Of a DNA stretch of 64,000 bases, positions 1 to 8,777 are shown one piece after another (positions within the stretch are counted from its first letter, which is position 1; the number at the start of each line of letters is the position of its first letter). The translations under genes were made by a program, and so were the position numbers. The DNA comes from Streptomyces sp. LX-29 (GTDB lineage: Bacteria; Actinomycetota; Actinomycetes; Streptomycetales; Streptomycetaceae): positions 1,922,001-1,986,000 of the forward strand of contig NZ_CP089746.1 in NCBI RefSeq assembly GCF_029541745.1, given 5' to 3'. The notes below the pieces were generated by a model. It ran no database searches. It was not told where the DNA came from and was given only the letters and a program-made list of their open reading frames with translations.

Positions 1-1796
1 TGAACAACCCGGACTTTCGCGACCAGGTACTGCCCAAGCTCGCCGCCGCCACCGGTCTGCTGGTCGTCGACGAGGCGCACTGCATCTCCGACTGGGGGCA
101 CGACTTCCGCCCCGACTATCGCAGGCTGCGCACCATGCTCGCGGAGCTGTCGCCCGGCGTCCCGGTGCTGGCGACCACCGCGACCGCCAACGCCCGGGTC
201 ACCGCCGATGTCGCCGATCAGCTGGGCACCGGCGGACACCAGCCGGGGGCCGGACCGGAGTCCTCGCGGGCCCTGGTGCTGCGGGGGCCCCTGGAGCGCG
301 AGAGCCTGAGCCTGTCCGTGGTCTCCCTGCCGGACGCCGCGCACCGGCTGGCCTGGCTGGCCGACCACCTCTCGGACCTGCCGGGCTCGGGGATCGTCTA
401 CACCCTCACGGTCGCGGCCGCCGAGGAGGTCACGGCGTTCCTGCGGCAGCGCGGCCACACCGTCTCCTCCTACACCGGCAAGACGGAGAACGCCGACCGG
501 CAGCAGGCCGAGGAGGATCTGCTCGGAAACCGCGTCAAGGCGTTGATCGCCACCTCGGCCCTGGGCATGGGCTTCGACAAGCCCGACCTCGGCTTCGTGG
601 TCCACCTGGGCTCGCCCTCCTCCCCCATCGCCTACTACCAGCAGGTCGGCCGGGCCGGCCGCGGGGTGGAGCACGCCGAGGTGCTGCTGCTTCCCGGGCG
701 CGAGGACGAGGCGATCTGGCGGTACTTCGCCTCCCTCGCCTTCCCCGCCGAGGAGCAGGTGCGCCGCACCCTCGACGTGCTGGCCGCGGCGGACCGCCCG
801 GTGTCCTTGCCGGCCCTGGAACCGCAGGTCGACCTGCGCCGCTCGCGGCTGGAGATCATGCTCAAGGTGCTCGACGTGGACGGCGCGGTGCGTCGGGTGC
901 GCGGCGGCTGGACGGCGACCGGACGCCCCTGGACGTACGACGCCGAGCGCTATGCGTGGGTGGCCCGGCAGCGCGAGGCCGAGCAGCAGGCCATGCGGGA
1001 GTACGCGACGACGGGCGGCTGCCGGATGGAGTTCCTGCGGCGGCAGTTGGACGATGAGACGGCCGCACCGTGCGGGCGCTGTGACAACTGCGCGGGGGCT
1101 CGGTTCACCGCCGAGGTGTCCGCTTCGGCGCTCGACGCGGCGCGCGGTGAGCTCGGCCGGCCGGGGGTCGAGGTGGAGCCGCGTCGGATGTGGCCGACGG
1201 GGCTGCCCGCCGTCGGGGTCGACCTCAAGGGCCGCATCCCGGCGGGCGAACAGGCCGCCACCGGCCGGGCGCTGGGCCGGCTCTCCGACATCGGCTGGGG
1301 CAACCGGCTGCGCCCGCTGCTCTCCCCGCAGACCCCGGACGGCCCCGTGCCCGACGATGTCGCGGACGCGGTGGTCACGGTGCTCGCGGACTGGGCCAGG
1401 GGGCCCGGCGGCTGGGCCTCGGGAGCCCCTGACGCCCCCGCGCGTCCGGTCGGCGTCGTCACCATCGCCTCACGCACCCGCCCGCGGCTGATCCAGTCCC
1501 TCGGCGAGCGGATCGCCTCGGTGGGCCGGATGCCCCTGCTCGGAACCGTCGGGTACGCGGACGCCGGGGCGGACACGCGTATTCCACGCAGCAACAGCGC
1601 CCAGCGGCTGCGGGCGTTGCACGGGGCGCTCACCGTCGATCCGGGCCTGGCGGCCGCGCTCGCCCAGGCGGGCGGACCGGTGCTGCTCGTAGACGATCTG
1701 ACGGACACCGGCTGGACCATGGCGGTGGCCGCTCGCCTGTTGCGGCAGGCGGGGGCGGGAGGGGTGTTTCCGCTGGTCCTGGCGGTGCAGGGGTGA
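1..1796 (+). CDS. recQ: RecQ family ATP-dependent DNA helicase, 5' partial
   Basis: This is a 3'-5' superfamily 2 DNA helicase. The reading frame is open from the left edge (first full codon at 3), so the Walker A part lies outside the window; about 597 residues are visible. Motif II DEAHCISDWGHDFRPDY, typical of RecQ, is at about residues 24-40. Helicase motifs V and VI follow (ATSALGMGFDKPD and QQVGRAGRG), then a winged-helix region and a zinc cluster ending CGRCDNC near residue 363. The last 200 residues are unlike E. coli RecQ. They contain VLLVDDLTDTGWTMA near the C-terminus, which resembles the PRPP-binding loop of type I phosphoribosyltransferases, so this is the actinobacterial RecQ-PRTase form. 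No HRDC domain is seen. Its role is probably in recombinational repair; what the tail does is unknown. Confidence 0.93.
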   Translation, partial: NNPDFRDQVLPKLAAATGLLVVDEAHCISDWGHDFRPDYRRLRTMLAELSPGVPVLATTATANARVTADVADQLGTGGHQPGAGPESSRALVLRGPLERESLSLSVVSLPDAAHRLAWLADHLSDLPGSGIVYTLTVAAAEEVTAFLRQRGHTVSSYTGKTENADRQQAEEDLLGNRVKALIATSALGMGFDKPDLGFVVHLGSPSSPIAYYQQVGRAGRGVEHAEVLLLPGREDEAIWRYFASLAFPAEEQVRRTLDVLAAADRPVSLPALEPQVDLRRSRLEIMLKVLDVDGAVRRVRGGWTATGRPWTYDAERYAWVARQREAEQQAMREYATTGGCRMEFLRRQLDDETAAPCGRCDNCAGARFTAEVSASALDAARGELGRPGVEVEPRRMWPTGLPAVGVDLKGRIPAGEQAATGRALGRLSDIGWGNRLRPLLSPQTPDGPVPDDVADAVVTVLADWARGPGGWASGAPDAPARPVGVVTIASRTRPRLIQSLGERIASVGRMPLLGTVGYADAGADTRIPRSNSAQRLRALHGALTVDPGLAAALAQAGGPVLLVDDLTDTGWTMAVAARLLRQAGAGGVFPLVLAVQG

Positions 1797-2010
1797 GCCG
1801 ACGGCCCCATCGACGGGAGCGCGCAGGAATATAGCCGCCACACCACCACATAACGGCCATCAGCGGCCACAGGCGCGTTGCCGCATGCCTGTGCGACCGA
1901 AAGAATGGAGTCAGCTTCCCATCCCCATTCGCCCGCGGTCCGCTGGGTGTCGTGGCGTGCTGTCCTCGTACGCCCCGCGACCGACCGTGCGCGCAGACGA
2001 AGGGAGGACC

Positions 2011-2697
2011 GTGGCCCTCAGCTTCGCTCCGCCGCCATCCGCCGATCGCGCCACACCGCTGGGCCGGCTGCTCGAACCAGCCGAGTGGGCCGCCGCGAGC
2101 ATCCCCTTGCTGCGCGACCCACGCGCCGTGATCACCGGCCTGCACGCGCGCCACCTGCCGACCCCCTCGACGGCGGTCGTCGCGGTCCTCGATCCCGAGG
2201 AACGCCTGGTGGCAAGCGCGTCCTTCAGCCGCGGGAACACCGCGGCCGACGGCTGGGAGTTCCGCAACGCGCTGCTGGACCGGCTGCGCAGCGTGATCCC
2301 CCACGACCTGCGCCGGCGTAGACCCGTCCGCACCGCGGTGCTCCTCTACTGCCGTGACGGCGAAGGCCGCTGGACAGAGGAGGACGGAGCCTGGATGTGG
2401 GGCCTGCGAGACGCCTGCACCCTGCACGGGCTGCGCTGCGGGGCGTACATCACGCTCACCCCCGGCGGCTGGCAGGTGCTGGGCGAGGCGCGCGGCGGCA
2501 GGCGGCCGCACGCCGCCTCCACTCCGGAGTGGACCGTGGACGCGGACGCCCCGGCCTCCTCCGCCGTCATTCCGCGCCAGGGCCGCCCCGAGAGGATGGC
2601 GAAGGGCCCCCTGGACACGGGCAGCGTCGCGACGGCCGGGCTGACCCGGTCCGGCGGCGGCGCGCCGGAGGCACACCGGCACACAGCCGCCCGGTGA
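2011..2697 (+). CDS. Hypothetical protein
   Basis: This 228-residue protein has no family I can name. I start it at the GTG at 2011 because AGGGAGG sits about four bases upstream; the frame is open further back to an ATG at 1885, but that part has no ribosome site and reads like non-coding sequence. The first 150 residues look folded (LLYCRDGEGRWTEEDGAWMW, then a segment around GAYITLTPGGWQVLG). The last 70 are Ala/Gly/Arg-rich and probably disordered. No signal peptide or membrane span is visible. It lies 214 bases after the recQ gene on the same strand. It is probably a Streptomyces-conserved cytoplasmic protein. Confidence 0.75.
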   Translation: MALSFAPPPSADRATPLGRLLEPAEWAAASIPLLRDPRAVITGLHARHLPTPSTAVVAVLDPEERLVASASFSRGNTAADGWEFRNALLDRLRSVIPHDLRRRRPVRTAVLLYCRDGEGRWTEEDGAWMWGLRDACTLHGLRCGAYITLTPGGWQVLGEARGGRRPHAASTPEWTVDADAPASSAVIPRQGRPERMAKGPLDTGSVATAGLTRSGGGAPEAHRHTAAR

Positions 2698-2700
2698 CGA

Positions 2701-2723
2701 GCGGCCCCGTCGGCAGGGGCCGC
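2701..2723 (+). terminator. Hairpin after the hypothetical gene
   Basis: An 8-bp perfect stem (GCGGCCCC / GGGGCCGC) with a 7-base loop lies four bases past the stop codon. No T-run follows, as is usual in this genus. It separates the plus-strand genes from the convergent minus-strand gene. Confidence 0.5.
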
Positions 2724-2803
2724 CGGACACCGGGCGCGCCGGCTACCGGGGGCGCGGTCCGGACCCGGACCGTCACACGGGTGGTGAGACCCTGCCGCCG
2801 GGG

Positions 2804-3457
2804 TCAGACGCCCGCGGTCATGAGGCTGTTGATCCGCTGCGGGTCCCCGCAGACGATCAGCAGCACCTTGGCACGGGCCATCGCCCCGGGCAGGGCGCGG
2901 GCGACGGAGGCGTCGGCACCACCGTTGACGGCGACGACCACCACCGGGCGGGACTGGGCGCGCGAGGCCTCGATGTCGGCGTAGAAGACGTCGTCACCGG
3001 CGTCGTGCTGCGCCCAGTACGAGTCCTCGCCGAACGACAGCTCGTGCGCGGCCCAGGGGTGCTGGTCACCGGTGGTGAGCACCAGGATGTCGCTCGGTGC
3101 GCGGCCGGAGTCCAGCAACAGGTCGACGGCCTCGTCCGCGGCGTCCAGCGCGCCCTGCACCGAGGCGGGGATCAGCTGGATCTGCGGAGTGGACGGGGCC
3201 TTGGCGGGCGGTGCGGGCTTCGCGGCGTCGCCCGCGGCGCGCTGCGACGGGGGCGCGGCCGGACCGCGGTTCGGGCCCGGGGTGCCGGGGCGCCGCGGAA
3301 CGGGCCGGGGTCCGGGACCGGGGACGGGACGGGGGGTCGGCACGGTGCGGCCAGCGGCCGGCGTCGCGCGGGGACCCGGGACACTCTCGTGAATCTGAGG
3401 CTCCTCGGGGAAGAGAGGCATGATCTGATATTTATCAAACGCCGGTGCGAGTCGCAT
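2804..3457 (-). CDS. Hypothetical protein with Pro-rich N-terminus
   Basis: The frame encodes 217 residues. Residues 15-95 are Pro/Arg/Ala-rich and look disordered. Residues 100-217 look folded, with alternating hydrophobic strands (DILVLTTGDQHPWAAHEL, PVVVVAVNGGADA, KVLLIVCGDP). The start is uncertain: the ATG at 3457 (MRLAPAFDKYQIM) and an internal ATG at 3421 (MPLFPEEP) both lack a good Shine-Dalgarno. It lies just downstream of rnhB on the same strand, 23 bases or less after its stop, so the two are probably cotranscribed. I do not recognise the family, and the arrangement says nothing firm about function. Confidence 0.75.
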   Translation of the reverse strand: MRLAPAFDKYQIMPLFPEEPQIHESVPGPRATPAAGRTVPTPRPVPGPGPRPVPRRPGTPGPNRGPAAPPSQRAAGDAAKPAPPAKAPSTPQIQLIPASVQGALDAADEAVDLLLDSGRAPSDILVLTTGDQHPWAAHELSFGEDSYWAQHDAGDDVFYADIEASRAQSRPVVVVAVNGGADASVARALPGAMARAKVLLIVCGDPQRINSLMTAGV

Positions 3458-3480
3458 CGGCGGGTGGCGGAATTCTCCGC

Positions 3481-4182
3481 TCAGAAGTCGAAACCCAATT
3501 GGCCAACGGCTTCCATCGCAGCGGTTTCAGGGGCGCTGCGGCCCCGCTTGAGGTGCCGCCAACGCGGCAGGGCGTCCAGGTAGGCCCAGGACAGGCGGTG
3601 ATGCGGAGTGGGCCCGAGCTCCTCCAAGGCTGCGCGGTGTACCGGCGAAGGGTAACCGGCGTTGTCAGCGAAGCAGAAGTCGGAATGCTCGACTCCGAGT
3701 TCGACCATCATCGCGTCTCGGTAGACCTTGGCGATCACCGAGGCCGCGGCCACCACGACACAGCTGCGGTCGCCCTTGATGACGGTGCGCACCCGCCAGG
3801 GCGCCCCGAGGTAGTCGTGCTTGCCGTCGAGGATCACCGCGTCGGGGCGCACCGGCAGCCCGCCGAGGGCGCGCGTCGCGGCGAGCCGCAGCGCGGCCGT
3901 CATGCCCAGCTCGTCGATCTCCTGGGGCGAGGCGTGCCCGAGCGCGTGCGCGGTCACCCAGCTCTCCAGTTCGCGGGCGAGTTCCGTGCGCCGCTTGGGT
4001 GTGAGCAGCTTGGAGTCCGTGAGCCCGGCGGGCGGCCGACGCAGGCCGGTGACGGCCGCGCAGACGGTGACCGGGCCTGCCCACGCCCCTCGCCCGACCT
4101 CGTCGATGCCGACGACGATCCGGGCTCCGGTGGTGGCGCGCAGGGAGCGCTCGACGGTGTGAGTGGGCGGTTCGTAGGCCAT
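3481..4182 (-). CDS. rnhB: Ribonuclease HII
   Basis: It cleaves the RNA strand of RNA-DNA hybrids and starts removal of single ribonucleotides misincorporated in DNA. The 233-residue protein carries the type 2 RNase H active site: [13 protein letters not shown] near residue 24 supplies the Asp-Glu pair, [10 protein letters not shown] the next Asp, and [12 protein letters not shown] the last. [10 protein letters not shown] is also typical. I start at the ATG at 4182 ([13 protein letters not shown]), which gives the usual family length; the open frame runs back to 4416 but that extension is Arg-rich and unlike the family. No strong ribosome site is seen. Confidence 0.95.
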   Translation of the reverse strand: MAYEPPTHTVERSLRATTGARIVVGIDEVGRGAWAGPVTVCAAVTGLRRPPAGLTDSKLLTPKRRTELARELESWVTAHALGHASPQEIDELGMTAALRLAATRALGGLPVRPDAVILDGKHDYLGAPWRVRTVIKGDRSCVVVAAASVIAKVYRDAMMVELGVEHSDFCFADNAGYPSPVHRAALEELGPTPHHRLSWAYLDALPRWRHLKRGRSAPETAAMEAVGQLGFDF

Positions 4183-4503
4183 GACGTGAACCACACTACG
4201 CCGCCGTGATGACGCCCTCGGCGCAGGGGCCGCCCACCGCGCCGCCGCCGTCCTTCGGAACGGCGGGGCACCCCCGTCGCGGCCGGAACGCGCCCGGGTG
4301 GACCGCGCCTCGCCGACGACCGACTCCGGCGAACTCCGAACGCCGAGAACGGAGATCACCACCCCGACGCGCGGAGGACGCCGGGGCGTGGCCGCTCCGG
4401 CCCGTCCGACGATCACCGCCCTGACGCCACGGAAGGCCGGCCGCGGGCGAAGCGCCCCACGGGTCGGGTCACGGGTGACCGGTCGCCGTCGCCGGTCGGC
4501 CGA
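4183..4503. other. Intergenic region without a supported gene
   Basis: This 321-base, very GC-rich stretch separates rnhB from the upstream glycohydrolase gene on the same strand. It must hold the rnhB promoter, but I see no convincing -35/-10 pair, operator or strong hairpin in it. Confidence 0.5.
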
Positions 4504-5394
4504 TCACCCCGCCGACGGGAGCCAGTCCGGAAGCGACTCGACGCTCTCCCACCAGGCGAGCGGCGGGGCGCCCGCCTCGCCGGCCGCGACCACACCGCCG
4601 ACGATCGCGCACGTGGTGTCCACGTCGCCGCCCGCCTGGGCGGTGGTCCAGAACGCGTCCTCGAACGAGCCGAGGTGGCGGGCGGCCGCCCACAGGGCGA
4701 AGGGCACGGTGTCATGGGCGCTGGTGCGCCGGCCGCAGCCCAGGACCGCGGCGACCGTGCCCGTGTCCCCGTAGTCGAGCATGTCCCGGGCGCGACGCAG
4801 CCCGGCCTGCACGGCGCTGCGCGGCACCAGGGCGATCACCTCGTCCAACAGCGCCTCCGGGCCGGCGACGCCCTCCGGAGCCGCGGTCAGCGCCGCGGCG
4901 GCCGCGACCGCCATCGCCCCGGCCACCGCCTCCCGGTGCTGATGGGTGGTGTAGGCGGAGATCTCCGCCTGGTGTGTGGCCTGCTCCGCGTCGCCCGCGT
5001 ACCAGGCGCCGAGGGGCGCGATGCGCATCGCGGCGCCGTTGCCCCACGAGCCCTGCCCCTTGAAGAGTCCGGCGGCCAGCTCCCGCCAGTCGTCGCCCTC
5101 CCTGATCAGCCGGAGCATCCGGTTCACCGCCGGGCCGTAGCCGCGGTCGAAGTCGTGGTGCTCGGCGAAGGAGCGGGCCAGTGCGTCCTGGTCGATCCGA
5201 CCGTGGGCCGCGAGGACGGCCAGCACCGAGCACGCCATCTCGGTATCGTCCGTCCAACGCCATGGCGTGGGCGGCAGCTCACGGCGCGACAGTTTCGGGT
5301 AGTTGGCGGGCACGAAGAACTGGGAGCCGAGGGCATCCCCCACGGCGAGCCCCCGCAGACTGGCGAGGGCGCGGGTGAAACGGTCAGCGCTCAT
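4504..5394 (-). CDS. ADP-ribosylglycohydrolase family protein
   Basis: Members of the DraG/ARH family remove ADP-ribose from modified proteins, or hydrolyse related ADP-ribosyl compounds, using a pair of magnesium ions. The 296-residue protein has the family metal ligands: GLAVGDALGSQF near residue 15, TDDTEMACSVLA near residue 49, and GGDVDTTCAIVGG near residue 260. NGAAMRIAPLG in the middle is also family-typical. Length is normal. It lies 27 bases downstream of the histidine phosphatase gene, so it is likely in one transcript with it and the ABC-F gene. The substrate is not predictable from sequence. Confidence 0.92.
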   Translation of the reverse strand: MSADRFTRALASLRGLAVGDALGSQFFVPANYPKLSRRELPPTPWRWTDDTEMACSVLAVLAAHGRIDQDALARSFAEHHDFDRGYGPAVNRMLRLIREGDDWRELAAGLFKGQGSWGNGAAMRIAPLGAWYAGDAEQATHQAEISAYTTHQHREAVAGAMAVAAAAALTAAPEGVAGPEALLDEVIALVPRSAVQAGLRRARDMLDYGDTGTVAAVLGCGRRTSAHDTVPFALWAAARHLGSFEDAFWTTAQAGGDVDTTCAIVGGVVAAGEAGAPPLAWWESVESLPDWLPSAG

Positions 5395-5421
5395 CGCTGC
5401 GAACTCTAACCCGGTGAAGCC

Positions 5422-6081
5422 CTAACCGGTGAGGTCATATGGCTCGGGCGTGCACCAGCGCTCGAAGGGACGGTCCAGCCGGTACCGCCCGTCGGCACCG
5501 AGCTGCAGCATGCGCATCTCGCCGTTTCCCGGGTTGGAGAGGCACTCGAACTCCGCGACGGTCCAGTGCAGCCATCGCATGCAGAACAGCCGCATGGTGA
5601 GACCGTGGGTGACCAGCAGGACGTTCGGCGGGTGTCCCGGGTCCTCGAAACTCCGCCACAGGCTCTCCAGGAAGGCACCCACCCGGTCGTAGACGTCGGC
5701 ACCCGACTCCCCCTGGGCGAAGCGGTAGAAGAAGTGGCCGTAGGCGTCCCGGTACGCCTTCTGCCGTTGCACGTCCTCCCGGTCCTGCCAGTTCCCCCAG
5801 TCCTGCTCGCGCAGTCTGGGCTCCTCTCGCACCCGGGTACGGGAGGGGTCGAGGCGCAGCAACTGGAAGGTCTGGTGGGTGCGGCGGTACGGCGACACAT
5901 AGGCGGAGACCGGCTCGTCCTCGAACAGCTCGCGCAGCCGCACGCCTGCCTCTCGTGCCTGCCTCCGGCCCCGCTCCGTCAGCCGTAGCGCGTGGTCGGG
6001 CACTCGTTCGTACACCGTGTCATCGACATTTCCCTCCGATTCTCCGTGCCGTACCAGGACGATGCGGTGGGGTCGCGCCAT
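5422..6081 (-). CDS. Histidine phosphatase family protein
   Basis: This is a 219-residue branch-1 histidine phosphatase, the phosphoglycerate mutase-like fold. The catalytic motif RHGESEGN is at residues 11-18, VSPYRRTHQT supplies the second Arg, a Glu is present in ESGADVYDR, and VTHGLTMRLF carries the second catalytic His. The family covers mutases and phosphatases on sugars, nucleotides and proteins, so the substrate is open. The gene starts nine bases after the ABC-F stop codon, which suggests cotranscription with that gene. Confidence 0.92.
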   Translation of the reverse strand: MARPHRIVLVRHGESEGNVDDTVYERVPDHALRLTERGRRQAREAGVRLRELFEDEPVSAYVSPYRRTHQTFQLLRLDPSRTRVREEPRLREQDWGNWQDREDVQRQKAYRDAYGHFFYRFAQGESGADVYDRVGAFLESLWRSFEDPGHPPNVLLVTHGLTMRLFCMRWLHWTVAEFECLSNPGNGEMRMLQLGADGRYRLDRPFERWCTPEPYDLTG

Positions 6082-6090
6082 GCAGCCACC

Positions 6091-7752
6091 CTAGATCGCG
6101 GCTGCGGCCAGCGCCTCATCCCGGGCGCCGGTGACCGGCCTCCCGCCGCGTATCTCGCACACCCCGCCGGTGAAGCGATCGCGCAGCAGGCGGTCGTGCG
6201 AGACCACGACCAGGGCGCCGGTCCACCCTTCCAGGGCCCGCTCCAGGGCCTCCACCAGGTCGAGCGCCAGGTGGTTCGTCGGCTCGTCCAGCAGCAGCAG
6301 GTCCGCCGGGCGGGCCAGCAGCCGGGCCAGCGCCAGCCGGCGGCGCTGGCCCACGGACAGCGCACCCACCGGCACATGGAGGTCCCGCGGGCGGAACAGG
6401 CCGTAGGACAGCAGGAGTTCGGCCTGCTCCTCGGGGGCTCCCGGGAGGCCGCGGCCGAAGGCGGCCAGCAACCGCTCACGGGGGCTGGTGACGGGGATCT
6501 CCTGAGCCAGGTACCCGATCCGGCCGCGGCGCACCACGGTGCCCGCGTCGGGCGCCACCACCCCGGCCATGAGCCGCAGGAGGGTGGACTTCCCCGCGCC
6601 GTTGGCGCCGTGCACCAGCAGCCGCTCCCCGGCGGCGACGGTCAGGGAGTCGACCGTCAGCCGGTCGCCCACCCGCACCCCGTGGAGGCCGACGAGCACC
6701 CCGCCCGCCGTGCCCACGACCGGCCGGGCCGCGAACCGCAACGGCTCCGGCGGGCGGGGCACCGGCTCCTCCTTCAGTCGGCGCAGCCGCTCCTGGGCGT
6801 TGCGCACCCTGCTGGAGACCGAGGACTGCACCCGCCCCTTGTCCCGGTCGTACGCCATCTTGTTGCCGTCCTTGCGGGCCCGGCCGGGCGCCACCCGCTG
6901 GGCGGCGGTGGCGGCGCTCTCGGTCAGGGCGGCGACCTCGGCGCACCACTGGTCGTACTCCTGCTCCCAGCGGCGCCGCGCGGCGGCCTTCTCCGCGACG
7001 AAGCCCGCGTACCCCCCGCCGTACCGGACCAGGGTGCGGCGGTCGGCGTCCACCTCGACGATCGCGGTGGCGACCCGCTCCAGGAAGACACGATCGTGGG
7101 AGACGGCGAGGACCGTGCCCCGGTGAGACCGCAGGGCGTCTTCCAACCAGGTCAGCGCAGCGCCGTCGAGATGGTTGGTGGGCTCGTCCAGCAGCATGAC
7201 CTCCGGCGCCGCGGCGATCAGACAGGCCAGGCCCAGTCGGGCCCGCTCGCCGCCGGAGAGGCCGCCCAGCGGCCGATGGCGACCGATGTGCGCCAGGCCC
7301 AGCCCGTGCAGGGCCTTGTCGACCCGCGCGTCGGCCTCGTAGCCGCCGCGCGCCTCGAACGCGGTGAGCAGTTCGCCGTATTCGGCCAGCGCGACAGCCG
7401 CGTCGTCGCCGTCGAGACGCTCCTCCAGCTCACGCAGCCCGCGCTCCATGGTCCGCAACTCGGCGAGGGCCGCGTCGACGGCGTCGCCGACGGTGTGGTC
7501 CGGGGACAGCTCCAGGGTCTGGCCGAGATGCCCCACGCCGCCGTCGGCCGCCGTCACCGCCACCCCCTCGTCCGGCCGCTCCAGCCCGGCCAGCAGCCGC
7601 AGCAGGGTGGACTTCCCCGCGCCGTTCTCACCCACGATCCCGATCCGCTCGCCGGGCCGCACCGAGAACGACACGCCCTCCAGGAGGAGCCGGTCGCCGC
7701 GGGACACGGTGACGCCACGCAAGGAGAGCTGAGTAGACATCTGAGCAGTCAA
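6091..7752 (-). CDS. ABC-F family ATP-binding protein
   Basis: ABC-F proteins have two ATPase domains and no membrane part. They act on the ribosome, some giving antibiotic resistance by displacing drugs. Domain 1 has GENGAGKSTLLRLLAG, GLSGGERARLGLA and LLDEPTNHLDG; domain 2 has GANGAGKSTLLRLMAG, LSVGQRRRLALARL and LLDEPTNHLALD. A charged linker lies between them. I choose the TTG at 7752 as start because GGAGG is placed six bases upstream; the ATG at 7740 (MSTQLSLRG) is the alternative and would be 18 bases from that site. The gene is divergent from a TetR regulator with two inverted repeats between them, so drug- or metabolite-induced expression is likely. The ligand is unknown. Confidence 0.93.
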   Translation of the reverse strand: MTAQMSTQLSLRGVTVSRGDRLLLEGVSFSVRPGERIGIVGENGAGKSTLLRLLAGLERPDEGVAVTAADGGVGHLGQTLELSPDHTVGDAVDAALAELRTMERGLRELEERLDGDDAAVALAEYGELLTAFEARGGYEADARVDKALHGLGLAHIGRHRPLGGLSGGERARLGLACLIAAAPEVMLLDEPTNHLDGAALTWLEDALRSHRGTVLAVSHDRVFLERVATAIVEVDADRRTLVRYGGGYAGFVAEKAAARRRWEQEYDQWCAEVAALTESAATAAQRVAPGRARKDGNKMAYDRDKGRVQSSVSSRVRNAQERLRRLKEEPVPRPPEPLRFAARPVVGTAGGVLVGLHGVRVGDRLTVDSLTVAAGERLLVHGANGAGKSTLLRLMAGVVAPDAGTVVRRGRIGYLAQEIPVTSPRERLLAAFGRGLPGAPEEQAELLLSYGLFRPRDLHVPVGALSVGQRRRLALARLLARPADLLLLDEPTNHLALDLVEALERALEGWTGALVVVSHDRLLRDRFTGGVCEIRGGRPVTGARDEALAAAAI

Positions 7753-7804
7753 GGGCGACCTCCGGGAGGCTCGGAAACAGGACGGCGACGGCCGATCAGC
7801 CATC

Positions 7805-7826
7805 TAACGCAACCAGAGTGGCGTTA
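7805..7826. promoter_or_regulatory. Inverted-repeat operator 1 (ABC-F side)
   Basis: TAACGC at 7805-7810 faces GCGTTA at 7821-7826, a perfect 6-bp inverted repeat with a 10-base centre. It sits between the divergent ABC-F and TetR genes and shares TAACGCAAC with a second site 48 bases away. The size and position fit a TetR-family operator; binding is inferred. Confidence 0.65.
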
Positions 7827-7852
7827 CGATGATGGTGACACACCTCTCCTGC

Positions 7853-7870
7853 TAACGCAACTGGAGTTGC
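7853..7870. promoter_or_regulatory. Inverted-repeat operator 2 (TetR side)
   Basis: TAACGCAACTGGAGTTGC contains the perfect repeat GCAACT / AGTTGC with a 2-base centre and begins with the same TAACGCAAC as operator 1. The GGAG inside it (7863-7866) is also the likely ribosome site of the TetR gene, so repressor binding here would sit right at the start of its own coding region. Confidence 0.6.
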
Positions 7871-7872
7871 AC

Positions 7873-8604
7873 TTGAATACGGAATCCCCCACCCCCGGTT
7901 CTCGGGCCGGACGCCGGCAGGGCGCCGCCACACCCGGCAGCGCCCCCGCGCCCACCGACACCCCCGCCCCGAACGCGCCTCAGCCGCCCGGCACCGTCCG
8001 CCCGGGCGGGCGCACGGCCCGGACCCGCGCCGCCGTCCGTGACGCCGTCCTCACCGGGCTCGCGGAAAACGGCTATCCCGGCCTGACCGTCGAGTACGTC
8101 GCCGAGCACTCCGGCGTCCACAAGACCACGCTCTACCGTCGCTGGGGCGGCGTGGAGGGGCTGGTCGCCGACGCCCTCGACCTGGCGGGCGAGGACAGCT
8201 GGATCCCGCCCGACACGGGGTCCCTCGAAGGCGATCTCCGCGCCCTGGCCCGGGAGGTGTACGACACCTTCTCCGACCCCGCGACCGCCGCCGCTCCCAG
8301 CGCGTTCATCGCCGCGGCGTTCCAGTCCGAGCGCGCCGCGGACGCGCTGCGCGGCTTCTACGCCGAGCGCTTCGCGCGCTGCGCCGACGTCGTCCGGCGC
8401 GCGGTGGAGCGCGGCGAGGCGCCGGCGGGCACCGACGCGGGCGCGGTCGTCCGGGCCGTCTCCGCACCGCTGTTCTTCCGGGCGCTGATCACCCGCGAAC
8501 CGCTCGACGAGGCCCTCGGCGACCAGACCGCGGCGGCCGTCCACGCGGCCGTGCGCGCCGGGGCCTACACGGCGAGCGGCACCACGGGCGGTGCGACGGG
8601 ATGA
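7873..8604 (+). CDS. TetR/AcrR family transcriptional regulator
   Basis: This DNA-binding repressor has 243 residues from the TTG at 7873. That start is chosen because GGAG lies six bases upstream, although the frame is open for more than 1.8 kb further back as a shadow of the opposite strand. A Pro/Ala-rich segment of about 45 residues precedes the helix-turn-helix (LTVEYVAEHSGVHKTTLYRR, residues 70-90), which is the canonical TetR recognition region. The rest is the helical ligand and dimer domain. It is divergent from the ABC-F gene, with two related inverted repeats in the gap, so it most likely represses itself and the ABC-F gene until an inducer binds. The inducer is unknown. Confidence 0.92.
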   Translation: MNTESPTPGSRAGRRQGAATPGSAPAPTDTPAPNAPQPPGTVRPGGRTARTRAAVRDAVLTGLAENGYPGLTVEYVAEHSGVHKTTLYRRWGGVEGLVADALDLAGEDSWIPPDTGSLEGDLRALAREVYDTFSDPATAAAPSAFIAAAFQSERAADALRGFYAERFARCADVVRRAVERGEAPAGTDAGAVVRAVSAPLFFRALITREPLDEALGDQTAAAVHAAVRAGAYTASGTTGGATG

Positions 8605-8777
8605 CCGGGACGCCGCCCGGCGCGCGCAAGCGGCGCGCGGCGCGCCCCGGCCGCAGAGCGAGCCCCACGCGCGCCCCGCTCAGCCCGGCCCAGTCGGCCG
8701 CGTACCGACCGGGTACCGGCCGGGCTGCGCCCGGGGCACGAGCGGGCCGTCGGTCGGCCGGCGTACGTCCCGCGCGG

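Noticed and set aside
5992..7872. Long N-terminal extension of the TetR frame
   Set aside because: It overlaps the ABC-F and phosphatase genes antisense. A ribosome site and the domain start put the real start at 7873.
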